A stretch of 64,000 bases of DNA, from positions 1 to 64,000 of the forward strand of contig NZ_PNMA01000004.1 in assembly GCF_013823385.1 (NCBI RefSeq). The letters are read 5' to 3'. Position numbers and translations under genes: made by a program. The notes under the pieces were generated by a model. That model worked only from the letters and a program-made list of their open reading frames with translations. It did no database searches and was not told where the DNA came from. The stretch is from Hyphomonas sp. (GTDB taxonomy: Bacteria; Pseudomonadota; Alphaproteobacteria; Caulobacterales; Hyphomonadaceae). This document shows positions 7,988 through 16,860 of the stretch, one piece after another; within the stretch, counting starts at the first letter, position 1; each line of letters begins with the position of its first letter.

Positions 7988-9577
7988 TCAGTCGCGGGCA
8001 AATATCCTGAGCTCTTTCTTTTCCGGGTAAGTGGCGGCGAACAAATCAGGGATTTGAGCGCCGAGGGCCGATAGGGAGGAGGCGCCCAGACCTATCTCAA
8101 GATAGCGCGGCTCGGAGGTGAGCCCCATCGGATTCTGGGCTGATGGCGAGCCAGTCTGGGAAAAGATGATCGCCTGGGGCGATGTCGGTGAAACGATCAC
8201 CACATCGCGTAATCCATCCCCGTTGCCATCAATGATCCGGATGTCTCCGGGAATCCCAAGCGGCCAGGCATGCTGCGATTGAAGGATATCTCCGGTGTCG
8301 TCGATGCCCGCGACAACCAGCCGGTGTTGTCCCTGATGGTTGTCATCAGTGTACAGCATTAAAATCTGAGTGGCATTTCCCGGACCGTAGTAAAGGCGGG
8401 TTCCGGCGAGGCGCTGTCCGGATGGAATGCCTGTAACAACAGGGCTGCTACTGACCAGCGTGTAATTTCCGCTTCCGTTGAAGTCCGTGTAGAACTCAAG
8501 TGTCTGCGTCTCTTCATTGAGACGCAGGAATGGGACGAAGGGAGACCCGGTACTCAAGGAATTGCCAAATACGCTCGAGCCGACCAGCGCAATATTGCAG
8601 AGCGACTGATTGTTTATGAAGTCGGCGACCTTGGTGACTGTCGCCGTTTCATCCTGAAGGCTACCACCATCATAAACCGACAAGCCGGTGTTCTGGAGGC
8701 CGAGATAGTACCTCCGAAAATTGGTGAAGCTGGGTGTTGAATAGACTGTTCCAAAAAAGCCGCAAGCGCCCGGCGCGCTCAGCCGGAAATCCTCTTCCAG
8801 TTCCTGAGGTGTGTTGTTGGTAAATTTCAGAAAGCGGACATGTCCCCGGGATGGCTCCAAAGCTGTAAGGCGAAGCTCCAGCGTACCAATTGGACCAGGG
8901 AGGGCATGCACAACCAAGCTCAGCTGCGCATCGGGGGCAAGCTTGATACCAAATGCGTTTGCGACCGAGATGGCTCTGGAGACAGGATCAATATTTATCC
9001 GAGACAACGAGACGTCGCCTCCCCGGACTTGCTCACTGACGACGGCGGGGCCTAGGTCAGGCAGTCCCCAGATATAGAGCGGTCTATCTGGCAAGGTAAG
9101 GGTGTCTACTGGCCCTGATATGTCAGTATAAAGCGGGGTCTGGTCAATGTTGACGAAGGTCACACTAACATCCGTAGACGAAGTATTTGTTCCGTCCGAG
9201 ACGCTGACGCGGAAGACAGCTCCGGTATCCTCTGTGACTTCGGCGGCGGCAAGTTGGAGCACGGCCTGGTTTGGTGCGGTGAGCGGTACGGGCGGGCCGG
9301 AAAGCTGGGTCCAGGAATAGGTGAGCGCGGCGCCTTCGGGATCTGTTGAGGCGGAGGCGTTTAGCGTAAAAGGCTGGCCTTCCTGCGGCGCGGTGGGCGA
9401 GGCGGTGGCCTGCGCCGTCGGGGCGGCGTTAACCGGGGGCGGGGGTGGCGGTGTAGGGGGAGAAACCGGGGCGCTTCCACCACCGCTGCCCCCGCCGCCG
9501 CCACAGGCGGCAAGGGTAAGGCCGGCAAAAACAGCGGCGGCAGCGCCTTTCAGGCGCTGGGTGGATCGTAGTGTCAT
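7988..9577 (-). CDS. Surface lipoprotein with PKD-like domain, 529 aa
   Basis: The N-terminus is a lipoprotein signal (LTLAACGGGGGSGGG) followed by Gly- and Pro-rich linkers. Residues ~50-135 look like a PKD/cadherin-like beta-sandwich (ASASTDPEGAALTYSWTQLSGP, VFRVSVSDGTNTSSTDVSV). The remaining ~390 residues are beta-rich, with IRIIDGNGDGLRDVVIVSPTS near residue 450 resembling an FG-GAP/VCBS repeat with a D-x-N-x-D-G calcium loop. Such proteins are exported and often bind carbohydrate or other surfaces. Codon use here is somewhat less GC-rich than in the neighbours, so later acquisition is possible. Function unknown. Confidence 0.82.
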   Translation of the reverse strand: MTLRSTQRLKGAAAAVFAGLTLAACGGGGGSGGGSAPVSPPTPPPPPPVNAAPTAQATASPTAPQEGQPFTLNASASTDPEGAALTYSWTQLSGPPVPLTAPNQAVLQLAAAEVTEDTGAVFRVSVSDGTNTSSTDVSVTFVNIDQTPLYTDISGPVDTLTLPDRPLYIWGLPDLGPAVVSEQVRGGDVSLSRINIDPVSRAISVANAFGIKLAPDAQLSLVVHALPGPIGTLELRLTALEPSRGHVRFLKFTNNTPQELEEDFRLSAPGACGFFGTVYSTPSFTNFRRYYLGLQNTGLSVYDGGSLQDETATVTKVADFINNQSLCNIALVGSSVFGNSLSTGSPFVPFLRLNEETQTLEFYTDFNGSGNYTLVSSSPVVTGIPSGQRLAGTRLYYGPGNATQILMLYTDDNHQGQHRLVVAGIDDTGDILQSQHAWPLGIPGDIRIIDGNGDGLRDVVIVSPTSPQAIIFSQTGSPSAQNPMGLTSEPRYLEIGLGASSLSALGAQIPDLFAATYPEKKELRIFARD

Positions 9578-9584
9578 GAGCCCC

Positions 9585-9607
9585 TCGGGTAATCTGAAGT
9601 TACCCGA
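9585..9607 (-). promoter_or_regulatory. Inverted repeat in the leader of the PKD-lipoprotein gene
   Basis: TCGGGTAA and TTACCCGA form a perfect 8-base inverted repeat with a 7-base spacer, ending 8 bases before the ATG at 9577 and abutting a GGGG ribosome-site-like run. It could be a repressor operator or an mRNA hairpin that limits ribosome access. Confidence 0.45.
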
Positions 9608-9697
9608 TCCTTACCGTTCGATTGATGGGCGGCAAGTGAATAAATGATGAAAAATTAAGGTGTAAGGTTAATCGCCGCAGTCACCCGTTGCGGCGTG

Positions 9698-10609
9698 TCA
9701 GGTAAGAATATCGCTCGCGGGGAGCTTTGCTTCCCGGCGGGCGGCAAAGTGGGTTTCGAAGGCAACCACGAGGCAGGCAGCAATGATGATGCCGGCGCCT
9801 GCCCAGACGCGCCAGCCGGGAATTTCCTGGAAGAAGAAATAACCCAGCAGCGCCGACCAGATAAGGCCGGTATATTCAAACGGGGCGAGGGTCTGCGCCT
9901 TGGCGCGCGCATAGGCCATGGTCATCAGCCACCAGATGCCGATGCCGAAAACGGCCGCGCCGGTCAGCAGCGTCCACGCCCCGTCTGCAGGCAAGGGATC
10001 GCTGAACACCAGCAGGAAGGGCAGCAGGAACAGCGCCGGGAAGATGTTCATGAAGGTGACGAGCGTCAGGCTGTCTTCCTCCCTCGTCCGCAGGCGGAGG
10101 AGAACGATGTTCAGCGCGTATAGGACTGCGGAGGCTAGCACAGCAGCGGTGCCATAAAGCCGGTTGCCATCAGCCGGCGCGCCTGACGTTTCCGCCGTGG
10201 CGGCCAGCGCCGCGCCGCAGAAGCCTACGAGAGAGGCGGCGATGGTCACCGGGCTCATCTTCTCACCCAGGATGAGGCGGGCGATGGGGGCAATCATCAG
10301 CGCCGCCGTGAAACCCAGCACCACGGCCTCGGCCAGGGCAATCTGCGTCAGCGAGTAGAAGAAGCAGAAAGCGGAGATGACCTGCGCCAGAGATCTGAGG
10401 GCATGAAAGCGGATGGCCGGCAGCGAAGGAAAGGGCCGCCGCGCCTGCAGGAACAGCGCGAGCATGATCACCGAGCCAAGCCCATAGCGCCAGGTGGTGG
10501 CTGTCAGCACGCTGGTGGCGCCCTGCATCACATATTTCATCAAGGCGTCAATGCCGCAGCCGAAGACCACGCCAAAACAGACCAGAAGGATGGGATGGGG
10601 CGCGCGCAT
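9698..10609 (-). CDS. EamA/DMT-superfamily transporter, 303 aa
   Basis: A ten-segment membrane protein of the drug/metabolite transporter superfamily. Two EamA halves can be seen: residues ~5-135 (ALMKYVMQGATSVLTATTWRYGLGSVIM, SLTQIALAEAVVLGFTAALMIAPIA) and ~150-290 (FGIGIWWLMTMAYARAKAQTLAPFEYTGLIWSALLGYFFFQEIP). Relatives export amino acids, nucleobases or other small metabolites; the substrate cannot be predicted. The start overlaps the stop of the upstream antiporter gene (ATGA at 10609), so the two are translated together. Confidence 0.87.
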   Translation of the reverse strand: MRAPHPILLVCFGVVFGCGIDALMKYVMQGATSVLTATTWRYGLGSVIMLALFLQARRPFPSLPAIRFHALRSLAQVISAFCFFYSLTQIALAEAVVLGFTAALMIAPIARLILGEKMSPVTIAASLVGFCGAALAATAETSGAPADGNRLYGTAAVLASAVLYALNIVLLRLRTREEDSLTLVTFMNIFPALFLLPFLLVFSDPLPADGAWTLLTGAAVFGIGIWWLMTMAYARAKAQTLAPFEYTGLIWSALLGYFFFQEIPGWRVWAGAGIIIAACLVVAFETHFAARREAKLPASDILT

Positions 10610-11568
10610 CAGGCAGCCGCGTGCATTCCCAGCCAGACAATGTAGGCTGCATACCCCAGAAGCATTATGGCGCCCTCCATCCTGCCGATACGCCAGCGCG
10701 ACATGGCGGCGAGGAAGAGGAGCACAGTTGCCGCCAGCATCACCCAGATATCCAGGCGGATGATTTCGGCAGGCACGGGAATGGGCTTGACGATGGCCGT
10801 CACGCCCAGAATTCCGAACATATTATAGATGTTCGATCCGACAATGTTGCCGAAGGCGATGTCCCTCTGCTTGCGGAGCGAGGCCATGATGGACGTGATC
10901 AGTTCGGGCAGAGATGTGCCTACCGCTACAATCGTCAGGCCAATGATGGTTTCGGAGATCGAGAACATCCGGGCAAGGTCAATCGCGCCGCTGACGAGGA
11001 AACGGGCGCCGAACATTGTCATGGCAAGGCCGCCAGCCACGAATACGAGATCAAAGCCAATCGCGCGAGCGGAGGGTTTTGGCGGCGCCGCCGATCCGCC
11101 GGCAGCGACAGCGGCCGCGCTCGTGGCCTTTCGGTCCTGCTGGAAGGCAAACCAGATGTAGGAGGCAAGCCCGATCACGAAAATGATGCCCATCCAGCGT
11201 GACAACTGGCCCGAAACCACCGCGCCGATGCAGAGTGCGGTTGCGATGGCCAGCACCACACCGTCCCGCCTGAAGGCGTTTCGAGCCACGGCGATCGGAA
11301 AGATCAGGGCCGCCGCGCCGAGAATGAAAAGGATGTTGGCGATGTTGGAGCCGACGACATTGCCGATGGCGATGCCCGGCGAGCCGGCGAAGGCCGCCTG
11401 CAGGCTGGTGACGAGTTCAGGTGTGGAAGTGCCGAAGCCTACCAGTGTGAGCCCGATCAGCAGAGGTGAAATGCGGAACTTCCCCGCGAGATTGACGGCG
11501 CCCTTGACGAGAAATTCGCCGCCCGCAACGAGCAGGATCAGGCCGAGCACGAGATACACAAAAATCAT
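10609..11568 (-). CDS. Calcium/sodium antiporter of the CaCA family (YrbG-like)
   Basis: A 319-residue inner-membrane exchanger with the two inverted alpha-repeats that form the ion pathway: GFGTSTPELVTSLQAAF...GNVVGSNIANILFILG near residues 47-87 and AVGTSLPELITSIMASL...GNIVGSNIYNMFGILG near residues 215-255. The acidic residues in TPELV and LPELI bind cations. The family uses the sodium or proton gradient to expel calcium; YrbG itself also acts as a potassium-dependent exchanger in some species. First gene of a two-gene operon with the EamA transporter. Confidence 0.92.
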   Translation of the reverse strand: MIFVYLVLGLILLVAGGEFLVKGAVNLAGKFRISPLLIGLTLVGFGTSTPELVTSLQAAFAGSPGIAIGNVVGSNIANILFILGAAALIFPIAVARNAFRRDGVVLAIATALCIGAVVSGQLSRWMGIIFVIGLASYIWFAFQQDRKATSAAAVAAGGSAAPPKPSARAIGFDLVFVAGGLAMTMFGARFLVSGAIDLARMFSISETIIGLTIVAVGTSLPELITSIMASLRKQRDIAFGNIVGSNIYNMFGILGVTAIVKPIPVPAEIIRLDIWVMLAATVLLFLAAMSRWRIGRMEGAIMLLGYAAYIVWLGMHAAA

Positions 11569-11805
11569 CGATCATCCCCAGGAGTGCATCGCTGGGAGCG
11601 GGTGTGGCCTATCCCTATGCGGGACGGAAGATGGGCCGGGAAAAATATTACCGAGGCGGCCCGGAGCAGGGATACTTTGGCATCTTTTGACCTCCAGACT
11701 ATTGATTTCCCCTGTATTAGTGGTGCCTAAGACCTGCCTTATCAATTTAGACCGCCTGATTCCGCCCATGATCCCTTGTCCCCACTTCCGGGTATCTGCG
11801 TCCGC

Positions 11806-12330
11806 ATGAAACGTCTTATCCTGATGCGCCACGCCAAGACCGAACCCTGGAATGAGGGGATCGACGACTTCAGCCGCGCGCTGACGGCGCAAGGTCATGA
11901 GGATGCCACGCGGATTGCTCAGGAAATCGTGGCGATGGGCTGGAGCCCGGAGCGCATCCTGGTTTCCAGCGCAAGGCGGGCCAGGGAGACCTGTTCTGAA
12001 GTCGCCAAGGTGGTGACGGGGGAAAAGGTGCGCCCGATGGAGGCTCTTTACCTTACGGGTGTGAGGGGGCTGACGGAAGCAGTTTCCCAGAATGACGGCG
12101 CGGGTGTTCTGATGCTGATCGGGCACAATCCGGGCCTGCATGATTTTGCGCTGAGCATTCTGAGAGAGGGCGGCTCGCGCGATCATGCTGCCTCGCTGCG
12201 GCTGCATGAGAAATTCCCGACAAGTTGCGCTGCGCTGTTCGAGACCGAAGGGGAGGGGGCCTTTGTGCCCGCAAACTTCCGGCTGGTGAGTGTCCTTCGC
12301 GCCAAGGACTTTCGCGCAGAGCGCCTCTAA
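11806..12330 (+). CDS. SixA-type histidine phosphatase
   Basis: A 174-residue member of the histidine phosphatase (phosphoglycerate mutase-like) superfamily. The RHG motif appears as LMRHAKTEPW at residues 6-15, with the second His in LIGHNPGLHDFA near residue 105. Short length and the RHAK form match SixA, which dephosphorylates phosphohistidine in phosphorelay proteins. The ATG at 11806 begins MKRLILMRHAKT as in relatives; an in-frame upstream start would add only ten unrelated residues. It stands alone, convergent with the urcA-like gene. Confidence 0.85.
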   Translation: MKRLILMRHAKTEPWNEGIDDFSRALTAQGHEDATRIAQEIVAMGWSPERILVSSARRARETCSEVAKVVTGEKVRPMEALYLTGVRGLTEAVSQNDGAGVLMLIGHNPGLHDFALSILREGGSRDHAASLRLHEKFPTSCAALFETEGEGAFVPANFRLVSVLRAKDFRAERL

Positions 12331-12374
12331 AAAAACCGCCCCTCACCCTTTTAGGGGGCAAGAGGCGGAAGGAG

Positions 12375-12427
12375 CCACGGTTCCGTGGAGAGTTGGGCTT
12401 GAGAGGCTTCGGGGTCAGGAACCGTGG
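12375..12427. terminator. Long-loop inverted repeat between sixA-like and urcA-like genes
   Basis: CCACGGTTCC (12375-12384) is perfectly complementary to GGAACCGTGG (12418-12427) across a 33-base loop, in the gap between two converging stop codons. A role in transcription ending is likely, but no T tract follows. Confidence 0.4.
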
Positions 12428-12439
12428 ATCTGGGGCCGG

Positions 12440-12745
12440 TCAGCGGCGTTCTGCGTGAACCTGGGTCAGCAGCTCGCTGTTGATCGTGCGAACGGCGCTA
12501 TCCATCGTCTTGCGGACACAGAAGGCTTCCACATAGGCGCGGGGCACGCGCAGACCTGAATTCTCAGCCACGCAGCGATCTTCGATCTGCTTGCGGATGT
12601 GCTCGTACTCGATTTCCGCGCCGGCGGTGGTGGAGAGTTTTTTCGCGGAATAATTCACATCCATTTCGAACTTGTCGCTGGCAGCGAGAGCAGGACCGGC
12701 GATGGCCGTGGCGGCGAGCGTAGCGGCGATGATGAAGCGTTTCAT
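12440..12745 (-). CDS. UrcA-family secreted small protein
   Basis: A 101-residue protein with a clear Sec signal peptide (MKRFIIAATLAATAIAGPALA, cleavage near residue 21). The mature part has the two Cys typical of UrcA proteins (DRCVAEN and AFCVRKT), which probably form a disulfide, and the TTAGAEIEYEHIRKQIEDRC pattern. UrcA proteins occur mainly in Caulobacterales and Sphingomonadales, often as many paralogues; their function is unknown. An AAGGAA site precedes the ATG. Confidence 0.85.
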   Translation of the reverse strand: MKRFIIAATLAATAIAGPALAASDKFEMDVNYSAKKLSTTAGAEIEYEHIRKQIEDRCVAENSGLRVPRAYVEAFCVRKTMDSAVRTINSELLTQVHAERR

Positions 12746-12792
12746 GGGCGTTTCCTTGATGCGAGTTTTCTGAGGGAGGGGGAGGGAGGGTC

Positions 12793-12823
12793 GCGCAGCC
12801 AGCCAGGGGAAAACTGGCTGCGC
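12793..12823 (-). terminator. Hairpin downstream of the 61-aa gene
   Basis: GCGCAGCCAG pairs perfectly with CTGGCTGCGC (10 bases) around an 11-base loop, 11 bases after the stop of the small gene at 12834. Minus-strand transcription would form it. There is no T run, so attenuation or Rho-aided ending is possible. Confidence 0.5.
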
Positions 12824-12833
12824 GGGGTGCCGC

Positions 12834-13019
12834 TTAGTTGCGGGCTTCGCGGCGGTTCTGACGGCGGCGGCGAGCGACCAGGAGGTTCAGGCGGCCCTCC
12901 GAGCCATCGTCATTAGCCGGCAGGGACCGGAGGGCGGCATCGTTGGCGATCAGGCCGTAGGCCAGAACACCTTCGAAAACCAGGCTGCCGTTGTCGCTGA
13001 GACGGGCGCGGGGGGACAT
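12834..13019 (-). CDS. Small protein of unknown function, 61 aa
   Basis: The 61-residue product starts MSPRARLSDNGSLVFEGVLAYGLIAND and ends in a basic tail (LLVARRRRQNRREARN). It has no signal peptide or membrane segment. A strong AAGGAG site nine bases before the ATG, an AT-rich upstream region and a downstream hairpin support a real gene. I do not recognise the family; the basic tail suggests nucleic-acid or ribosome contact, which is only a guess. Confidence 0.6.
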   Translation of the reverse strand: MSPRARLSDNGSLVFEGVLAYGLIANDAALRSLPANDDGSEGRLNLLVARRRRQNRREARN

Positions 13020-13251
13020 GACTTCATACTCCTTCTTGATGATCGGTTTGTCCGTTGTGTCTTCGGTGGGCTCTTCCCGCCGCCGACACAGACTAGATAG
13101 CCCATGAATTATTGTTTTTCAATATGAAATTATCGAAAAAAAATAAGTCTCAATAAAATCAAGGAGATAATATCATCGAATAACGATAATTCCCCGTTTC
13201 GGCAGGCGCTCGGGCGAATTATTGTAATTCGATAATTTTGGATTTGCGGGG
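13020..13251. other. AT-rich intergenic region with repeated TTATCGAA/TTCGATAA motifs
   Basis: Unlike the surrounding GC-rich DNA this gap is AT-rich. GAATTATTGT occurs at 13106-13115 and again at 13216-13225, while TTATCGAA (13130-13137) is mirrored by TTCGATAA (13228-13235). It lies upstream of the 61-aa gene and downstream of the DUF2256 gene, so it probably holds a promoter and binding sites for an unknown factor. Confidence 0.5.
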
Positions 13252-13410
13252 TCAGCGCTGCTGGCGGCAGCGGTCAGAGCAGTATTTCACCTCATCCCAG
13301 ACCCGTTCCCATTTTTTCCGCCAGGAAAACGGGCGCCCGCAGCTGGCGCAGATTTTGGCCGGCAGATCGGATTTGCGGACGGCTTTGCCGGAACCGGTTT
13401 TACGAGGCAT
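13252..13410 (-). CDS. DUF2256 zinc-finger-like small protein, 52 aa
   Basis: The ATG at 13410 opens a 52-codon gene ([20 protein letters not shown] start, then [27 protein letters not shown] end). The CxxC and CxxxC pairs form a small zinc-ribbon-like unit, and the length and [12 protein letters not shown] motif match DUF2256. The start codon lies inside the photolyase gene, overlapping its stop by 11 bases, so the two are translationally coupled. DUF2256 genes commonly neighbour cryptochrome/photolyase genes, hinting at a shared task in light response or repair; mechanism unknown. Confidence 0.88.
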   Translation of the reverse strand: MPRKTGSGKAVRKSDLPAKICASCGRPFSWRKKWERVWDEVKYCSDRCRQQR

Positions 13411-14992
13411 GGGCGCGGCGTTCCTGCATCATCCCGAGATCAAAGCTGAGTTGTGCCGCGTCTCCCGGTGCCGGTGTCCTCTTCTTGGAGGTGGCCTGCC
13501 GGCCCCGGAACGGGATGCCCGACCGCCGGCTTCCATGGCGGGCCTGGATCTGCTCGGCCTCTGCGGCATGTTCAGCGTTCCGGCGCAGCGCAAAGATCCG
13601 GCTGCGGGCTTCTTCGGCAGCTGCCATGTGATCAACAATGCGCATTGGGTAGGTCTGGCCAAGAACGATGCCGGCGCGCGCCCGCACCGACGCCGGCGCC
13701 TCCCACGGGGCATGCAGCCACTCGTCAGGCAATGCCGAAAGCTCCGGCACCCAGCGGCGGATGAAGGTGCCATCAGGGTCCTGATCGCGGGATTGCTTCA
13801 CCGGGTTATAGATGCGCGGCGTGTTGATGCCGGTGGTCGCCGATTGCATCTGCGCCTGGGGATAATGGATGCCGGGCTCGAAATCGGTGAAGAGGCTGGC
13901 AAGGCGCTCGGCAGGCAGTTTCCAGTCCAGCCAGAGATGATGCGCTGCAAAAGCCATCGTCATGGCGCGCATGCGGAAGTTCAGCCAGCCGGTAGCCCTG
14001 AGCGACCGCATGCAGGCATCCAGAAACGGGAAGCCCGTGCGCCCTTCGATCCACGCCGTGAGCCGGGGGTCGCCGGCCTCCGGCGCCGGGCGCAACCCGT
14101 CATAGGCCGGATGAAGGTTGCGGGATTCTATCGAGGTCTGGTCTTCCAGCTTCTGAATGAAGTGGCAGTGCCAGTGCAGGCGGGAAATGAAGCTGCCGAT
14201 TGAGGCGGCGAATTCCGTATTCCCGTCACGGGTGTGAATTTCTTTCGCCTTCTGCGCCCCCTGCCAGGCTTCCCGCATCGAGACCGTTCCAAAGGCAAAA
14301 TGGGGCGAGAGGCGCGAGCAAGCATGGGCGGCCGTCAGCGGGCTCGACATCTGCCGCTGATAGGCCTGACCGCGAAACTCCAGGAAACTGCGCAGGCATT
14401 CGACGCCGGGTGTGCGCCCGCCCTTCTGGCGCAGCGGGCAGTCATCCGGCCCCAGCCCGAAATCCTGCGGCAAGGGATAGTCCTCCCCCTGCGCCTCAGC
14501 GGACATCAGGGTTTCAGGGGCAATCATCCGTGGACGGCGCATGAATACCTCCCATTGGCTGGCCCATCCGCCGCGGGATTTCAGGGCGCGCTGGACGCCA
14601 TTCTGGGGCTGTTCCCGGAAGGATATGCCAGCATTGCGCGCCCAGCGGCGCACTGCCTTGTCGCGCTCAAAGGTCCATTGCAGGCCCGTTTCCTCATGCG
14701 CGTGGATTGCGTCGATGCCATGTTTCCGGTGGATCGACGAGAATACGTCGATCGCGTTTCCCGTGCGGATCACGAGCGCCGATCCGCGCGCCCTGAGCGC
14801 TGCGTCGAGCTCTTCAAGGGAGTCCCGCACAAAGTCGAACTGCCGGCGCGAGTGTTCCGGCAGCGCCCAATAGCCTGGCTCGAAGATATATAGCGGCAGC
14901 AGGGGCGCGCCGCTTGCGGCGGCCGCCATGAGCGCTGCGTGATCGTGGACACGCAGATCGCGCTTGAACCAGATGACATGCACACCAGACAT
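13400..14992 (-). CDS. FAD-binding cryptochrome/photolyase family protein
   Basis: The 530-residue protein has an N-terminal photolyase alpha/beta domain ([21 protein letters not shown]) and a C-terminal helical FAD domain with [24 protein letters not shown] and [29 protein letters not shown]. These FAD-contact motifs match the class I photolyase/cryptochrome superfamily; it would use blue light to split pyrimidine dimers or act as a photoreceptor. The ATG at 14992 gives the usual short N-terminus. A DUF2256 gene overlaps the 3' end. Whether it is a repair enzyme or a cryptochrome cannot be decided by eye. Confidence 0.9.
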   Translation of the reverse strand: MSGVHVIWFKRDLRVHDHAALMAAAASGAPLLPLYIFEPGYWALPEHSRRQFDFVRDSLEELDAALRARGSALVIRTGNAIDVFSSIHRKHGIDAIHAHEETGLQWTFERDKAVRRWARNAGISFREQPQNGVQRALKSRGGWASQWEVFMRRPRMIAPETLMSAEAQGEDYPLPQDFGLGPDDCPLRQKGGRTPGVECLRSFLEFRGQAYQRQMSSPLTAAHACSRLSPHFAFGTVSMREAWQGAQKAKEIHTRDGNTEFAASIGSFISRLHWHCHFIQKLEDQTSIESRNLHPAYDGLRPAPEAGDPRLTAWIEGRTGFPFLDACMRSLRATGWLNFRMRAMTMAFAAHHLWLDWKLPAERLASLFTDFEPGIHYPQAQMQSATTGINTPRIYNPVKQSRDQDPDGTFIRRWVPELSALPDEWLHAPWEAPASVRARAGIVLGQTYPMRIVDHMAAAEEARSRIFALRRNAEHAAEAEQIQARHGSRRSGIPFRGRQATSKKRTPAPGDAAQLSFDLGMMQERRAHAS

Positions 14993-15203
14993 GGAACAAA
15001 TATAGAACAAACTGCCTTAAGCTGCAAGGGGCGAAGACGAGAAGCGCCAGCACGCCGTTCTGCCCGCCTCGGTTTCCTCGTGTAGCTGGTTTCCGATCCC
15101 TCCGCGCAGGGCTCCCAAATCGAAGCACACCGTTTCGTTGCGATAGTGAAACGAATGTGATTAAAGGTTTAAACGTTGGAGGCGCGGTTCCTGGGGGAGG
15201 GAC

Positions 15204-16709
15204 ATGGGGGCAGATGGCGAGTCAGCCAGGCAATTGATGTTGCCACTTTGCGGCGGCGGCGTTCGCGAGCCGTCTCCAGATGTTGCCAAGGCCCATGCGG
15301 CGGCCCATGCGCTTGCCGCCAACCGGCCCGCAGATTCCGCCATGCAGACACTGACTGCCGCCCAGATGTGGGGTGCCGGTTTTTTGCTGTCGGTGCTTAG
15401 CGCTCTGGTTTGGCGCGCCCCGGATGCAACCTTTGCAGCGCTGAGCTTGATGGCGTTCTTTTTCTTTGTGGCGGCGCTTGCCTTTCGCGGCGCCATATAT
15501 CTTCACGGCGCCAAGGTGATCGCGCGCAAGCGGCAGGCCGATCAGGAAATGGCCAGTGAAGGCAGCGTTCTCTGGCCGGTCTACACGCTGCTCATTGCGC
15601 TCAAGGATGAGGCGGAAAGCGCTGCCCAGCTTTCGCGGGCAATCTGCAATCTGGATTACCCGCGAAATCGGCTGGACATAAAACTGCTTGTCGAGATGGG
15701 GGACGAAGCTACCTGGGAAGCGCTGCGCGCTCAGGCCTGGCCGCCGGGCACTGAGCTTCTGATTGTGCCGCCCGGGCAACCGAGAACAAAACCCCGCGCG
15801 CTCAATTATGGACTGTTGCGTGCAAAGGGCGAGTTTATCGTTGTATACGATGCCGAGGATCGTCCGCATAGGGATCAGCTGAAAATGGCCGTGCAGGCAT
15901 TTCGCGCGGGGGGCGGCGAGTTGGCCTGCGTGCAGGCGCCTCTCGTTGGAGACGGGGACAGGGGCTGGATCGCGGGGCAGTGGGCGCTGGAATATGCTGT
16001 TCAGTTCAGGCGGATATTGCCGGGCCTTGCTTCCCTTGGGCTTCCCATCGCGCTGGGCGGAACAAGCAATCATTTCCGGAGGGCGCTGCTGGAAGACGTG
16101 GATGGGTGGGACGCCTGGAATGTGACGGAGGATGCTGACCTGGGTTTGCGTCTTGCCCGCAGCGGGCTGCAGGTAGGTGTCATTGAGCCTCCGACACTGG
16201 AAGCTCCCCCGGAAGCTCTCGGGGTGTGGCTGGCCCAGCGATCGCGCTGGCTGAAGGGGTTTCTGCAGACATGGCTGGTAGTGATGCGGCGTCCCTTAAA
16301 AGCCATGAGAGAGATGGGCGCGGGCAATTTTCTGGCGCTGCAGCTGACATTGGGGGCGGCTATCCTCTCCGCCATGGTTCACGGACCCTGGGCGGTGTGG
16401 CTTGGGGCGACACTGGTTTTGCCCGGTATCGGACCTGCCCCTGTTTTCCTGTGGTTTATCGGCGCCTCCTATGCCGCAAGCATCGCCATGGCGCTGGCGG
16501 CGCCGGGAGAGCGAGACCTGCGCCGCTATGTGCTGGCGTTCACGCTGCCCCTGTACTGGCCTCTGCAATCCATCGCTATGGTGCGGGCGGTATACAGCCT
16601 GGTGCGCAGACCTCATTTCTGGGCGAAGACGCCCCATGGTTGCCCCCCGCCGATGGCCGCCCGTAAACAGGCAACCCCTGTCAGGCGAATTCACTCATCT
16701 GAGACTTGA
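15204..16709 (+). CDS. Membrane-bound family 2 glycosyltransferase
   Basis: The 501-residue protein has two membrane segments at about residues 50-95, a GT-A catalytic domain with the acidic sugar-nucleotide motif YDAEDRPH (about 215), the general-base motif TEDADLGLRLA (about 310) and the QRSRWLKGFLQTW (QxxRW) motif near 350, then three or four C-terminal membrane segments. This is the processive-type layout of cellulose-synthase-like and beta-glycan synthases, here without a PilZ domain. It would polymerise or transfer sugars across the inner membrane. The ATG follows a GGGAGGGA site. Substrate unknown; exopolysaccharide or holdfast-like glycan is possible. Confidence 0.87.
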   Translation: MGADGESARQLMLPLCGGGVREPSPDVAKAHAAAHALAANRPADSAMQTLTAAQMWGAGFLLSVLSALVWRAPDATFAALSLMAFFFFVAALAFRGAIYLHGAKVIARKRQADQEMASEGSVLWPVYTLLIALKDEAESAAQLSRAICNLDYPRNRLDIKLLVEMGDEATWEALRAQAWPPGTELLIVPPGQPRTKPRALNYGLLRAKGEFIVVYDAEDRPHRDQLKMAVQAFRAGGGELACVQAPLVGDGDRGWIAGQWALEYAVQFRRILPGLASLGLPIALGGTSNHFRRALLEDVDGWDAWNVTEDADLGLRLARSGLQVGVIEPPTLEAPPEALGVWLAQRSRWLKGFLQTWLVVMRRPLKAMREMGAGNFLALQLTLGAAILSAMVHGPWAVWLGATLVLPGIGPAPVFLWFIGASYAASIAMALAAPGERDLRRYVLAFTLPLYWPLQSIAMVRAVYSLVRRPHFWAKTPHGCPPPMAARKQATPVRRIHSSET

Positions 16710-16712
16710 GTT

Positions 16713-16728
16713 GTTTCGAAATCGAAAC
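16713..16728. promoter_or_regulatory. Short palindrome upstream of the acyl-CoA dehydrogenase operon
   Basis: GTTTCG and CGAAAC form a 6-base inverted repeat with a 4-base spacer in the 151-base gap between the glycosyltransferase and the dehydrogenase genes. A regulator site for the fatty-acid operon is plausible; no matching regulator gene is adjacent. Confidence 0.3.
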
Positions 16729-16860
16729 GTTCTCTGTGCGTTCGCGGGTGAAACGGAGAACGCCCGGGCCTTCACACTTTGACGCCGGGTGAACGCTTGG
16801 CGCAGGGAAGGTGGCGGAATAGGGTGACGTAGAGACAGACACCACCCAGGGAGCACCGCA

